A stretch of DNA of 64,000 bases from Dermabacter sp. (GCA_030538475.1 JAUNTX010000001.1:165484-229483); one strand, 5' to 3'. Positions 1-8,616 are shown, numbered from the stretch's first letter. Notes: a model not told the origin generated them from the sequence alone. Numbers and translations: made by a program.

Positions 1-110
1 GCGGCGCCGACGAGGCTGCCGAGGGCGCGCGCGTGCTGCGCCGAGCTCAGTGGGGGCAGCTGGGAGGGGAGCCGTGCCTCCAACGTGGCCGGTTCACCCC
101 CGTGCACCAT
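1..110 (-). CDS. start of an unidentified leftward gene, cut by the window edge
   Basis: An ATG on the minus strand at 110-108 opens a frame that stays free of stops to the window edge (36 codons), beginning MVHGGEPATLEARLPS. Codon third positions are mostly G or C, as in the neighbouring genes, and a GGGAGA ribosome-binding sequence lies about 7 nt upstream. This fits a real gene transcribed away from the membrane-protein gene at 335. The visible residues are too few to name a family. It could be a chance open frame, so confidence is moderate. Confidence 0.45.
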   Translation of the reverse strand, partial: MVHGGEPATLEARLPSQLPPLSSAQHARALGSLVGA

Positions 111-334
111 GTCTGCGTCTCCCATGTGCATCCTTCCCATCGCTTCTTCTCAACACTGAGGGGCACACGTGCCTCAAAGCGATTCGACCCCCTGGTCTGG
201 GCTCATCATCGGGCATCCCCGTTGAACCTGGTCACAACCCTATACCCGGATGCGGGGCGGCGTCAGGGCCTTCGCGAACACGGGGCGCCGCGGGCCGGTA
301 CCCTTGTGGGGCGTCTGCCAGAGGAGAATGAAGA
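111..334. promoter_or_regulatory. divergent intergenic region
   Basis: This 224-bp stretch separates a leftward gene start at 110 from a rightward GTG start at 335 and must hold promoters for both if both are real. A TATACC hexamer near 240 follows a TTGAAC, but the spacing is too short for a classical promoter. I see no convincing operator or RNA gene. Confidence 0.3.
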
Positions 335-1141
335 GTGGATACTCCCACCACCGCCCACGACATCGATCCGCACACCGATGCCTGTTCGTGCGGAAGCGAT
401 CACGATCACGGGCCCACGGGCGCGGAGATCGTGCAGAGCCTCGGTAAGGGTTTCGCGGTGCTGTCCATCGCGGTTCCCGCGCTCGCGCTCGTGCTCACCC
501 TGGGGGCGCTTGCTCTCACGCCGAGCACCCCGCTCGTGCTCCTCGTGGGCCTCGGGCTCGGCCTCGGCCAACTGGCCGTTCTCGTCGCGATGAGCGCGCT
601 CGCCTCGAAGGCGGGCGGAGCCGCCACGTCGGGCCCCGGATTCCTCGTGGCCCGCGTCGGGATCGAAGAGGTGCTGCGGCTCGCGGTGGTCCTCATCGGC
701 CTCGTCATCTTCCGCACGGAGCTTCGCGGCGCGCTGGGCCTGTGGATCGGCGTGGGCGCGATGCTGGTGTGGGCGTGCCTGACCACCGCCCAGCTCGTTG
801 CGGCGCGCCGCCGCATTCTGAAGCCCGGCGACTGGTCGAAGTCCACGGTGCTGTCCATGCTCGATGACCGGATCAGCCCCCGCCGTGCCCTCGCCCTGCG
901 CTTCGCGGACATCGCCGCCGTGCTCCTGTTCCAGGTGGCCGCGACCGTCCTCGTGGCCGCGGCGCCCATCATGGTGCTCGCGACGATCGTCCTCGCACTC
1001 GCCTCCGGCCTGTCCACGCTCGTCGTGCAGCGCTATTCGCCCGAACGCCGGGCCTCGAGCGCGTGGGTGCTCGCCCCGCTCGGCATCTCGCTCATCCTCG
1101 CGCTGCTGGCCGTCGTCTTCGTTCTCGCCCCCGCCCTCTGA
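335..1141 (+). CDS. multi-pass membrane protein of unknown function
   Basis: A 268-residue protein starting at GTG 335, with an AGGAG ribosome-binding site about 9 nt upstream. The first 35 residues are hydrophilic and contain a Cys/His/Asp cluster (ACSCGSDHDHGP) that could bind a metal. The rest has roughly six or seven hydrophobic segments, near residues 40-60, 66-90, 110-128, 135-155, 190-230 and 247-267, so it is an integral membrane protein. I do not recognise a family. It stands alone, 93 bp before the peptidase gene. The long antisense frame over it is a high-GC shadow. Confidence 0.7.
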   Translation: MDTPTTAHDIDPHTDACSCGSDHDHGPTGAEIVQSLGKGFAVLSIAVPALALVLTLGALALTPSTPLVLLVGLGLGLGQLAVLVAMSALASKAGGAATSGPGFLVARVGIEEVLRLAVVLIGLVIFRTELRGALGLWIGVGAMLVWACLTTAQLVAARRRILKPGDWSKSTVLSMLDDRISPRRALALRFADIAAVLLFQVAATVLVAAAPIMVLATIVLALASGLSTLVVQRYSPERRASSAWVLAPLGISLILALLAVVFVLAPAL

Positions 1142-1234
1142 GCTGTCTTCACGTCTCCCGGGCACGCGGAGACTGCGCTCACATTGACTTGCTAGCGTGG
1201 CGGAGATTTCAGTGTGAAGGAGACAAGGAAGACC

Positions 1235-3220
1235 ATGACGCAAGCAGCCGCGGGTGTAGACCTGAGCCAGGCCGATCACGACGTTCGAGCGCAGGATGAT
1301 CTGTTCCAGTTCGTCAACGGGCGGTGGCTGAGGGAGCACGAGATTCCGGCGGATAAGTCGGGAGATTCCGAGGGCGCTCGGCTGCACGATCTCTCGCAAG
1401 AACGGGTGCGCACGATCATCGAGGACCTTTCCGCCGAGGCGGCCGAATCAGACGGTGAGACCTCGAGCGATCGCTACAAGATCGGCGCGCTGTACCGCAT
1501 GTTCATGGACGAACAGGCGGTGGCCGAGGCGGGCGCCGCACCGCTCGAACCCGTCCTCGCGGAGATCGGCGCCCTTGATTCGCGCGAAGACCTCACGCGG
1601 CTAAGCGCCAGGGCCGACGCCCCCATCTCCATCATCTCGGTGTACGCCTTCAATAACATCAACGATCCCTCGACCTACCAGATGATGGTGAACCAGAGCG
1701 GGCTGGGACTTCCGGACGAGGCCTACTACCGCGAAGAAAAGCACCGCGCCATCCGCGAGGCGTACGTGGACTACCTCGAACAGGCGGCCACCCTGGCGCA
1801 GCTGAGCGGCCGGGAGGGGCTGGCCGACGGGTCCGCCCGCGAGCTGGCCGAACTCGTCATGGACCTCGAAACCAGGATCGCCCGTGCGCACGTCGACGTG
1901 GTGCGCGCACGGGATATGGAAAAGTCCAACAACCCCATGGATGCGGCCCAGCGGGCAGACGCGTTCCCGGGCTTCGCGTGGGATGCCTACTTCGAGGGCG
2001 CTGGCGCGGCGCCCGAATGGGTGGAGACGGTCAACGTGGCGCAGCCGGAGTTCACCGCCGCGGTGGCCGGGCTGTGGGTCTCGGAGCCCCTCGAGGTCCT
2101 GCGCACGTGGATGGCGCTGCACGCGGTGAGCGCGGCATCGCCGTATCTGAGCGACGAGTTCGTGTCGGCCCACTTCGACTTCTTCGGCACCACGCTGTCG
2201 GGGACCCCGGAGATCAGGCCGCGCTGGAAGCGGGCCGTGAGCCTCGTGGAATCAGTGCTGGATGAAGCGCTCGGGCGCGAATACGTGCAGCGTCACTTCC
2301 CGCCCGAGGCCAAGGCGCGGATGGATCACCTCGTGGCGGCCCTCATCGAGGCCTACCGGGCGTCCATCACAGACCTCGAGTGGATGACCGATGAGACGCG
2401 CGCGAAGGCCCTCGAGAAGCTCGAGAAGTTCACGCCGAAGATCGGGTACCCGGCTTCGTGGCGCGAGTACTCGGGGCTCGAGCTCGACGAATCCTCCCTT
2501 CTGGCGAGCGTGCACGCGGGCAAGCGGCACGAACAGGCCTTCCAGTTCGGCAAGCTCGCGGGCCCCGTCAACCCCGACGAGTGGCTCATGAGCCCGCAGA
2601 CCGTCAACGCCTACTACAACCCCGCGGCGAACGAGATCGTGTTTCCCGCCGCGATCCTCCAGGCGCCGTTCTTCTCGCTCGATGCGGACGATGCGGCGAA
2701 CTTCGGTGGGATCGGCGCGATCATCGGCCACGGGTTCGACGATCAGGGCTCGAAGTTCGATGGCGACGGGGCGCTGAAGAGCTGGTGGACCGAGACGGAT
2801 CGCACGGAGTTCGAGAAGCGCACGGCGGCCCTCATCGAGGACTTCTCGCGGATGAGCCCCCTCGGACTCTCGGACGAGCACAAGGTGAACGGGGCGTTCA
2901 CCGTCGGCGAGAACATCGGCGATCTGGGCGGGCTCTCCATCGCCCTCAAGGCGTACCTCGCCGAGGCGGGCGAGAAGGCGAACGAGGAGATCGACGGCTA
3001 CACGGGCGTTCAGCGCCTGTTCCTCTCGTGGGCGCTCGCGTGGCGCGGGAAGAACCGCGAGGCCGAAGCGATCCGCAGGCTCGCCACCGATCCGCACTCC
3101 CCGTCGGACTGCCGCGCGAACGGCGCCCCGCGCCACATCGCGGAGTTCTACGACGCCTTCTGCGTGGTCGAGGGCGACGGTATGTATCTGGAGCCCGCCG
3201 CGCGCGTGAGCATTTGGTGA
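1235..3220 (+). CDS. pepO: M13-family (PepO/neprilysin-like) metallopeptidase lacking the HExxH motif
   Basis: This 661-residue protein has the usual length and landmarks of bacterial M13 peptidases: an N-terminal DDLFQFVNGRWL segment, NAYYNP..NEIVFPAAILQAPFF before the active site, the downstream zinc ligand in GENIGDLGG (Glu559), and a C-terminal end with VEGDGMYLEP and a terminal Trp. Where the family has GHEIGHGFDDQG, it reads GAIIGHGFDDQG, so the four residues supplying one His ligand and the catalytic Glu are gone. The 9-bp unit ATCGGCCAC at 2723-2731 is what would remain after slippage between two such units. I chose ATG 1235 over the GTG at 1214 because AAGGAA lies just upstream. No signal peptide is visible. 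It is probably catalytically dead unless the deletion is a sequencing error. Confidence 0.9.
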   Translation: MTQAAAGVDLSQADHDVRAQDDLFQFVNGRWLREHEIPADKSGDSEGARLHDLSQERVRTIIEDLSAEAAESDGETSSDRYKIGALYRMFMDEQAVAEAGAAPLEPVLAEIGALDSREDLTRLSARADAPISIISVYAFNNINDPSTYQMMVNQSGLGLPDEAYYREEKHRAIREAYVDYLEQAATLAQLSGREGLADGSARELAELVMDLETRIARAHVDVVRARDMEKSNNPMDAAQRADAFPGFAWDAYFEGAGAAPEWVETVNVAQPEFTAAVAGLWVSEPLEVLRTWMALHAVSAASPYLSDEFVSAHFDFFGTTLSGTPEIRPRWKRAVSLVESVLDEALGREYVQRHFPPEAKARMDHLVAALIEAYRASITDLEWMTDETRAKALEKLEKFTPKIGYPASWREYSGLELDESSLLASVHAGKRHEQAFQFGKLAGPVNPDEWLMSPQTVNAYYNPAANEIVFPAAILQAPFFSLDADDAANFGGIGAIIGHGFDDQGSKFDGDGALKSWWTETDRTEFEKRTAALIEDFSRMSPLGLSDEHKVNGAFTVGENIGDLGGLSIALKAYLAEAGEKANEEIDGYTGVQRLFLSWALAWRGKNREAEAIRRLATDPHSPSDCRANGAPRHIAEFYDAFCVVEGDGMYLEPAARVSIW

Positions 3221-3223
3221 CTC

Positions 3224-3802
3224 GTGGCGCGTGAGGTTCCCGAGCTGTATACGGGCAAGGTGACGCCGGGCCCCGTGGGCTGGACCAGGATCGCCGTCAC
3301 GATGGTGATCGGCCTGGTGGTGGCCGCACTTGCCGCGCTCCAGGGCGGCAACAACGGGATCATCCTGGCCGTCGTGGTCCTCGCGGCCTTCGGGGCGTAC
3401 GGCGCGGCCATGTGGTCGAGGCTCTCGATCACGTTCATGGTCGATGAACGCGGCGTCACGCCCTCGCTCGGCGGGTTTTTGCCGCGGCCCACGTGGCCCG
3501 CCTCGAACTTCCGCACCGTGCAGCTGCGCACGGTCCCGGCCGACGAGGTGGGCGCCACGATTGGGTCGATCGGTCTGCGCACGGGCGTGGTGACCTCATC
3601 GCGGCTGGATCAGGTGAGCGCCGTGGACGGCTTGAAGGTCCTGAACCCCACCGAGCCGCAGGTTCCGTGCACCTATGCGGTCACCGGCGGCGGTGCGCTC
3701 GTGGAGATTATTGGGCGCGACGGCTCCGTGTATCTGCTGAGCCCGACGAAGCCGCGCGAGTGCGCGGAGGCGATTGCCCGGGTCATTCGCTACACGCGAT
3801 AG
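3224..3802 (+). CDS. small membrane protein with PH-like C-terminal domain
   Basis: A 192-residue protein starting at GTG 3224, three bases after the peptidase stop, so the two are probably co-transcribed. Two adjacent transmembrane helices (about residues 21-40 and 46-64) are followed by a soluble, beta-rich region of about 120 residues (MVDERGVTPSL..., then a C-terminal helix). This is the layout of actinobacterial membrane proteins with PH-like domains. No catalytic motif is visible and no function is assigned. Another small actinobacterial DUF family is possible. Confidence 0.7.
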   Translation: MAREVPELYTGKVTPGPVGWTRIAVTMVIGLVVAALAALQGGNNGIILAVVVLAAFGAYGAAMWSRLSITFMVDERGVTPSLGGFLPRPTWPASNFRTVQLRTVPADEVGATIGSIGLRTGVVTSSRLDQVSAVDGLKVLNPTEPQVPCTYAVTGGGALVEIIGRDGSVYLLSPTKPRECAEAIARVIRYTR

Positions 3803-3876
3803 CCCCGGCCCTGGGCGTGGGCGTGGGCGCCCGCCACCCTCGCTCCCGGTTCGGGGTAGGGTGGCGGGGTCATCCA

Positions 3877-3965
3877 CTGACAGGGGAGCACCGACCGGTG
3901 CTGAGAGTGCGCAAAGGGCGCAGACCCTCGAACCTGATCCGGCTCGTACCGGCGTAGGGAGTCGG
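3877..3965 (+). promoter_or_regulatory. TPP (THI-box) riboswitch
   Basis: The region carries the conserved thiamine pyrophosphate aptamer: CUGAGA at 3901-3906, then ACCCUCGAACCUGAUCCGG and GUACCGGCGUAGGGA up to 3960. The outer helix forms between CUGAC at 3877-3881 and GUCGG at 3961-3965. It lies about 75 nt upstream of a YkoE-type transporter gene, so TPP binding should lower expression of the thiamine or HMP uptake operon. The expression platform is not obvious, but the RBS (AAGGAG at 4031) could be sequestered. Confidence 0.95.
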
Positions 3966-4041
3966 GATTTCTCGCGGTGCATGCGGGCCCTTTCTGGGCC
4001 GACGGCGATGCCCGCCCCTTCCTGAGACGGAAGGAGTGATG

Positions 4042-4647
4042 ATGACGGACAGTGCTGTGTCCAGGCGTTTTCGCTACCGCACGATTGATCTGCTTGTCCC
4101 TATCCTCATTGGCGTCGCCTTTGGCGTGGCCTTTTGGGGCTATGCCAATGTCTACACGCTGCTGGGCCCCCTCACGGCGGCGTTTCCACCCATCGAAGGG
4201 CTGCTCACGGGCTTTTGGTGCCTCCCGGCGCTCATCGCGATGCTCATTGTTCGCAAGCCCGGCGCGGCGCTCAGCGCGGAGGTGATCGCGGCGTGCCTCG
4301 CCGCGATCCTCGGAAGCAAGTTCGGGATCACCTCTCTGTATTCCGGCGTGATCCAGGGGATCGGGTTCGAGATCGCGTTTGCCGCAACCGCGTGGCGTTC
4401 GGTGGGCTGGCCCGTCGTGATCGCGGGCTCGCTGATGTCCACGTTCTTCGAGTGGGTCTACGAGATCATTTTCTTCTACCCCGAGTGGAGCGTTACCTTC
4501 AAGGCCCTCTTGCTGGTCTTCTTCTGGATCTCCGCCCTGACCCTGCTCGCCGGTCTTGGGAAGTTCCTCGTCGGCGCGCTCGCGCGGACGGGCGCCATCA
4601 ACCAGTTCCCGCCCGGCCGCGAGTGGGCGAGGGCGAATGCCCAGTAG
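4042..4647 (+). CDS. ykoE: ECF transporter substrate-binding (S) component, YkoE family, thiamine/HMP
   Basis: A 201-residue, very hydrophobic membrane protein with about six predicted helices and YkoE-like composition (RTIDLLVPILIGVAFGVAFW near the N-terminus). YkoE proteins are the S subunits of energy-coupling-factor importers for hydroxymethylpyrimidine or thiamine. The upstream TPP riboswitch and the downstream fused ATPase/T-component gene support this. Starts at 4036, 4039 and 4042 are all in frame; ATG 4042 has the best spacing from AAGGAG (4031-4036). It overlaps the next gene by 11 bp. Confidence 0.9.
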   Translation: MTDSAVSRRFRYRTIDLLVPILIGVAFGVAFWGYANVYTLLGPLTAAFPPIEGLLTGFWCLPALIAMLIVRKPGAALSAEVIAACLAAILGSKFGITSLYSGVIQGIGFEIAFAATAWRSVGWPVVIAGSLMSTFFEWVYEIIFFYPEWSVTFKALLLVFFWISALTLLAGLGKFLVGALARTGAINQFPPGREWARANAQ

Positions 4648-6691
4648 CGGCATCGCTCTGGAGCTGACCGACTTCACCTTTACGCCCGTCGGCAGGAAGC
4701 GCCCTGCCCTGGACTCGGTGAGTCTGGCCGTGGCCCCCGGCGAGCGCGTGCTGCTCACGGGGGCCAGCGGCGCCGGGAAGTCCACGCTGCTCAGGGCGCT
4801 CGCGGGCCTCGTTCCCGCCGACGCCGAGGGCAGCGAGGATGCGATCATCCAGCCGGTGCCCGGCACTGCCCTCATGGTGCAAAATCCCACGCACGCGTTC
4901 GTGGGCGCCGCGGCGGGCCTCGACATGGCGTTTGCGCCCGAGAACGAGTCGGTTCCCGCTCGCGATATCCCCGCGGTGGTCGAGGATGCGCGCGCCCAGG
5001 CCCAGATCGCCTTCGCGCTCGAGGACGATCCCTTCGCCCTCTCGGGCGGGCAGCAACAGCGCCTCTCGCTCGCCGGAGTCCTCGCGGCGACTTCGGGCGC
5101 GCTCCTGCTGGACGAGCCCCTGACGATGCTCGATGCCGCCACCGCCGCCGAAGTGCAGACCTCCATCCTGGAGGCGGCGGCCTCGCGCACGCTCGTGGTG
5201 GCCGATCACCGCGCCGGGCGGTGGGCGGCGCACGTGGATCGGATCATCCACGTCCACCCCGGGGGCGTCCTCGAGGAACGGGCCGTTGTAGAGGCCGCTC
5301 CGGAAGCAACACCCGCGCCGCCCGCCCCTTCGGCAACGACCGCGGAGGCCGTACTGAGCGTCCCGGCGCGCGCCACGTTTGAGGGCCAAACGCTGCTGGC
5401 CGAACCCGTCGGCCTCTCGGTCTGCCCGGGCGAGCTCGTGGTGATCACGGGCAGGAGCGGGGTGGGCAAGTCCACCTACCTGCGGCACGTGCTGGAAAGC
5501 TCCCGCTCTGGGCGCTCTCGCCCCTACACCGCGGCGTGGCTGCCGCAGAACCCGGAAACCTCCTTCGTGGCCTCGAGTGTGGAGCGGGAGGTGGCCAGCG
5601 GGGCCGCGAGCCCCGAGGCGGCCCGGCAGGCGCTCGCCGACGTGGACCTCGCGCACCTCTCGGCCGCGAACCCCTTCGCGATCTCGGGCGGGGAGCAGCG
5701 GCGCGTGGCCTTCGCCGCCGCGCTCGCCTCCGGGCGCAGGGTGCTGGTCCTCGACGAGCCCACGGTGGGCCTCGATCCCGCCTCCTTCGCCCAGGTGCTC
5801 GCGATCATCGATGAGGCGCGCGCTAGCGGCGTCGCGGTCATCGCCGCCACCCACGATCCCGACCTCATCGCCCACGCCACCCGCCGCATCGAGCTCGCGC
5901 CGCACCCCTCACGCGAGGAGTTCGCCCCCGTACGCACCGCGCCCCGCTCCCCCGCCCCGCCCGTGCCCGAGGTCCCGCGTCGGCCCCGCCCGATCCCGAC
6001 CGACGCTCTGAACCCGCTCACGATCCTCGCCGTCGCGGCGTGCGCCTTTGCGGGCTCGCTCGCGGTGCGCAGTATCGAGGCCGGGCTCGTGGCCGTGGCG
6101 CTCAGCCTGCTGCTCATCCCGCTGACCTGGCGCACGTGGCCGCGTTTCTGGCTGCGCTTTGTGCCGGTGTGTCTCGCGGGCCTCATGATCGCGTGGTCGG
6201 TGCTGCTGCTGTCGGGCAATCCGTGGAGCGAGGAATCGACGTGGCGGCTCGCGGCCTCGGAGGGGATGCGGGTGTTCGCGATGGTGACGCCGGGCGCGCT
6301 CATGATGGAATCGTTCGAGGCCACGCGCCTCGGTCAGGCGCTCGCGCAGAAGCTCCGCTTCCCGGCACGCCCGGCGGCCGCGATGGTCGCGGGCCTCAGC
6401 CGGATGGGGCACCTGTTTGACCAGTGGGCGGCGATCCTTCGCACGCGCCAGATCCGCGGCCTCTACGCGCGCCGGCCCATCGCCCTGTATGCGGGGGCCA
6501 CGTTCGCCCTGCTCGTGGAGGTGCTGCGCGGAGCGGAAGTGCAAGCGCTCGCGATGGACGCCCGCGGCTTCACGCGCGCCCAGTCCCGCACGTGGACGCA
6601 CCCCAGTCGCTTCACGGGGCACGACGTGTGGGGCGCGGGGATTGCGCTGGCTGTTCTGACGCTGCCTGTCCTCGCTACCCTGGTGCTATGA
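4637..6691 (+). CDS. ykoD: fused ECF energizing module: two ABC ATPase domains plus EcfT (YkoD-YkoC)
   Basis: This 684-residue protein combines three parts that are usually separate. ATPase domain 1 has Walker A GASGAGKST near residue 42, signature LSGGQQQR and LLLDEP. ATPase domain 2 has Walker A GRSGVGKST near residue 272, signature ISGGEQRR and VLVLDEPTVGLDP. From about residue 455 to the end is a membrane T-component with the coupling motifs RTRQIRG and MDARGF. With YkoE it would form a complete thiamine/HMP importer from two polypeptides. The start at 4637 overlaps the ykoE stop, and the ATPase homology begins right after it. It ends in an ATGA overlap with the ankyrin gene. Confidence 0.92.
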   Translation: MPSSGIALELTDFTFTPVGRKRPALDSVSLAVAPGERVLLTGASGAGKSTLLRALAGLVPADAEGSEDAIIQPVPGTALMVQNPTHAFVGAAAGLDMAFAPENESVPARDIPAVVEDARAQAQIAFALEDDPFALSGGQQQRLSLAGVLAATSGALLLDEPLTMLDAATAAEVQTSILEAAASRTLVVADHRAGRWAAHVDRIIHVHPGGVLEERAVVEAAPEATPAPPAPSATTAEAVLSVPARATFEGQTLLAEPVGLSVCPGELVVITGRSGVGKSTYLRHVLESSRSGRSRPYTAAWLPQNPETSFVASSVEREVASGAASPEAARQALADVDLAHLSAANPFAISGGEQRRVAFAAALASGRRVLVLDEPTVGLDPASFAQVLAIIDEARASGVAVIAATHDPDLIAHATRRIELAPHPSREEFAPVRTAPRSPAPPVPEVPRRPRPIPTDALNPLTILAVAACAFAGSLAVRSIEAGLVAVALSLLLIPLTWRTWPRFWLRFVPVCLAGLMIAWSVLLLSGNPWSEESTWRLAASEGMRVFAMVTPGALMMESFEATRLGQALAQKLRFPARPAAAMVAGLSRMGHLFDQWAAILRTRQIRGLYARRPIALYAGATFALLVEVLRGAEVQALAMDARGFTRAQSRTWTHPSRFTGHDVWGAGIALAVLTLPVLATLVL

Positions 6692-7158
6692 CCTCGCCTT
6701 CTTCCGCTTCCACGCCCTCCCCCTCCACGTCTCCCGGCTCTGACGACGGCGCCGCGCACGCGCTCGCGCCCGAATCGACCACCGACGATGCCGGGCTCGC
6801 GGACCTCGCCCACGCGCTCATGGATGCCGCCCGGGCGGGCGACGCCGCGAGCCTCCTACCCCTGGTCGAGGCGGGGGCGCCCGTGAACATGCAGGACGCC
6901 GCGGGCAATTCAATGCTCATGCTCGCCGCGTATCACGGACACGCCCCGCTGGTCGAGGCCCTCGCCGCCCGCGGGGCCGACGTGGACCTCGCGAACGACC
7001 GCGGCCAAACCCCGCTCGCGGGCGCGGTTTTCAAGGGATACGCGGACGTGATCCAGGTACTCGTGGCGCACGGAGCCGATCCCGATACGGGGTCCCCCTC
7101 GGCCCGCGCCACGGCCGGATTCTTCGGGCGCTCGGACCTGCAAGAGCTGCTCGGCTAA
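6688..7158 (+). CDS. ankyrin-repeat protein
   Basis: A 156-residue protein whose ATG overlaps the preceding stop (ATGA). The first 35 residues are Ser/Thr/Pro-rich and probably disordered. Three ankyrin-type units follow, recognisable by GNSMLMLAAYHGHAPLVEALAARGADVD and GQTPLAGAVFKGYADVIQVLVAHGADPD patterns. Ankyrin repeats bind other proteins; the partner is unknown. Small ankyrin proteins of this size are common in actinobacteria. A TACCCT hexamer six bases before the ATG could also give an internal leaderless start. Position behind the transporter suggests co-transcription, not a thiamine role. Confidence 0.85.
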   Translation: MTSPSSASTPSPSTSPGSDDGAAHALAPESTTDDAGLADLAHALMDAARAGDAASLLPLVEAGAPVNMQDAAGNSMLMLAAYHGHAPLVEALAARGADVDLANDRGQTPLAGAVFKGYADVIQVLVAHGADPDTGSPSARATAGFFGRSDLQELLG

Positions 7159-7176
7159 CCTCGCGCGCGGCAACGC

Positions 7177-7199
7177 GGCAGCGCGGCAGCGCCGCTGCC
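7177..7199. terminator. possible terminator hairpin between convergent genes
   Basis: GGCAGCG at 7177-7183 can pair with CGCTGCC at 7193-7199 across a 9-nt loop, in the 77-bp gap between the convergent ankyrin and kinase genes. There is no T-tract, so only position and pairing support it. Confidence 0.3.
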
Positions 7200-7235
7200 C
7201 GCACGAGCGGAGAGCGCCGCGACGATTCCGGTGAT

Positions 7236-8441
7236 CTACGGGATGTCGTGCGCCGCGGCCTCGGCCCGCGCGAGACTGAGCGCGCCCGCGAGGGGGCTGC
7301 GGGCCTCAACAACCGTGTGACCGCTGCGCGTGAGCGCATACCGCACGAGGCGGCCGATGGGAGCGTAGGCCCCGTCTCCCGCGAGGACGGAACCGGCGAG
7401 CACGACCGTCGTGGGCCCCTGATCGGGATCGGCGACAAGCTCGACGTGGTGCAGGAGCGCCTCGACCGCCTCGGCGGCGATGGATCGCGCCACGAGGTCG
7501 GGGCTGTCGGCCCCGGTGCTCGCGCCATCCGCGCCCACGGGATCGGCGAGCGCGCTCACGAGCGGCCCGAAGCGCCCCCATTCGGCGGGGCTCAGGGCGT
7601 AGGCGGCGCGGATGAGCTGGGTGCGGGCATCGGATTTAGAGGACGGGCCGGGCAGGCGCTCCCCCGCGTAGGCGCCCGGCCGTACCGGCGCCTCCTGCGG
7701 TCGCGCCTGCGAGTCCCGGCCGCGCTCCCCGAGCGGATCGATACCGAGCGCACCGAGGACGCTCGCAGTGAGCGCCGTGGCGGGGCCCCGGCCATCGAGG
7801 TCCGCGGCGGCGGCTTCGAGGGCGCGGCGCCCAAGCCAGATGCCGGAGCCCACATCGCCGAGCAGCCAGCCCATGCCGTCCACGCGCGACACCTCGCGAC
7901 CTTCGAGGTAGCGCACGCACGCCGCGCCGGAGCCGGCGAGCAGCAGGATGCCGGACGGGGACGCGGACGACTGCTCGGGCAGATCGGACGCGGCGCTCGT
8001 GAACGCCGTGATGAGGTCGTCGCTCACGCGAATGCGCGCGGGATCCACCCCGATTCCGCTGCCTTCGCCAAGGCGCGCGAGTTCGTCCCGCACGAGGGGC
8101 TCGATCTCGCCGTGGCGGGCGGCGCCCGCGCCGGAGATCCCCAGGTGAGCGGCGGCGATGACGGCGGCGCCGGGAAGCTGCCCGAAGGCGCGGCGCGCGG
8201 TGTCGAGGAAGGCGGCGAGGCCGCCGCTGCCCGAGGCGTGCACATTGAAGCCGCCGCCGGTGACGACGGGCAGCGCCCGCGTCTCCTCGTGCCCAGGGGG
8301 CGGGTCAGCGGAGTGCCCTGCGGGGAGGTGAGCGGGGCGCCCCGGGGGCAGGTGGGCGAGGCTCCCGGGGCGCAGCGGGGCGAGCTGAAGGCGGGTGTGG
8401 GTGGCGCCGATATCGCCCGCGAGGACGAAGCGTGCTGTCAT
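7236..8441 (-). CDS. BadF/BadG/BcrA-type amino-sugar kinase (GlcNAc and possibly MurNAc)
   Basis: A 401-residue ASKHA-fold kinase: phosphate-1 motif AGDIGATHTRLQ at the N-terminus, LLLAGSGAACV and DGMGWLLGDVGSGIWLGRRA in the middle, and a C-terminal adenosine region around VVLAGSVLAGDG. This is the layout of N-acetylglucosamine kinases, including clostridial MurK, which phosphorylates both GlcNAc and MurNAc. It is transcribed divergently from the MurNAc-salvage operon and would phosphorylate GlcNAc released by NagZ. Two low-complexity Pro/Gly/His-rich inserts (about residues 25-55 and near 235-265) lengthen it beyond the usual 300-330 residues. A TAGGCT hexamer 7 nt before the ATG predicts a leaderless mRNA. 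Confidence 0.82.
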   Translation of the reverse strand: MTARFVLAGDIGATHTRLQLAPLRPGSLAHLPPGRPAHLPAGHSADPPPGHEETRALPVVTGGGFNVHASGSGGLAAFLDTARRAFGQLPGAAVIAAAHLGISGAGAARHGEIEPLVRDELARLGEGSGIGVDPARIRVSDDLITAFTSAASDLPEQSSASPSGILLLAGSGAACVRYLEGREVSRVDGMGWLLGDVGSGIWLGRRALEAAAADLDGRGPATALTASVLGALGIDPLGERGRDSQARPQEAPVRPGAYAGERLPGPSSKSDARTQLIRAAYALSPAEWGRFGPLVSALADPVGADGASTGADSPDLVARSIAAEAVEALLHHVELVADPDQGPTTVVLAGSVLAGDGAYAPIGRLVRYALTRSGHTVVEARSPLAGALSLARAEAAAHDIP

Positions 8442-8616
8442 GTCCGACAGCCTATGTCACCCACGCCACACATTGTGATAAGTTTCAGAGGCCAGCCATT
8501 TCAGCAAAGTTTCTACCATTCGGCCCGCAGGCATACGCACATCGCCCCCACCTGAGACACCACCACTCGGGCACCACCAACCCCTCGCACCGCCACTCAC
8601 GATCACAGGAGATCCC
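8442..8616. promoter_or_regulatory. divergent control region of the cell-wall-sugar salvage cluster
   Basis: This 175-bp gap between the kinase and the operon contains an unusually AT-rich patch. AAGTTTC occurs at 8480-8486 and again at 8507-8513, and TTTCAG at 8483-8488 and 8499-8504. RpiR-family regulators often bind GAAA/TTTC-rich repeats, and an RpiR gene lies in the operon, so these repeats are candidate operators. That is inference. The kinase -10 (TAGGCT, 8449-8454) lies beside the patch, and a purine-rich AGGAGA precedes the ATG at 8617. Confidence 0.45.
8449..8454 (-). promoter_or_regulatory. -10 element for a leaderless kinase mRNA
   Basis: TAGGCT on the minus strand ends 7 nt before the ATG at 8441, so transcription should begin at or next to the start codon. 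No ribosome-binding site is visible. Confidence 0.5.

Noticed and set aside
263..1399. 378-codon antisense frame over the first membrane protein
   Set aside because: Low-complexity, charged translation, and it runs into the peptidase start region on the other strand; the plus-strand gene has coherent membrane helices and a ribosome-binding site.
4598..5905. 435-codon antisense frame over the ECF transporter gene
   Set aside because: The plus strand carries complete ABC motifs; the antisense frame has none.
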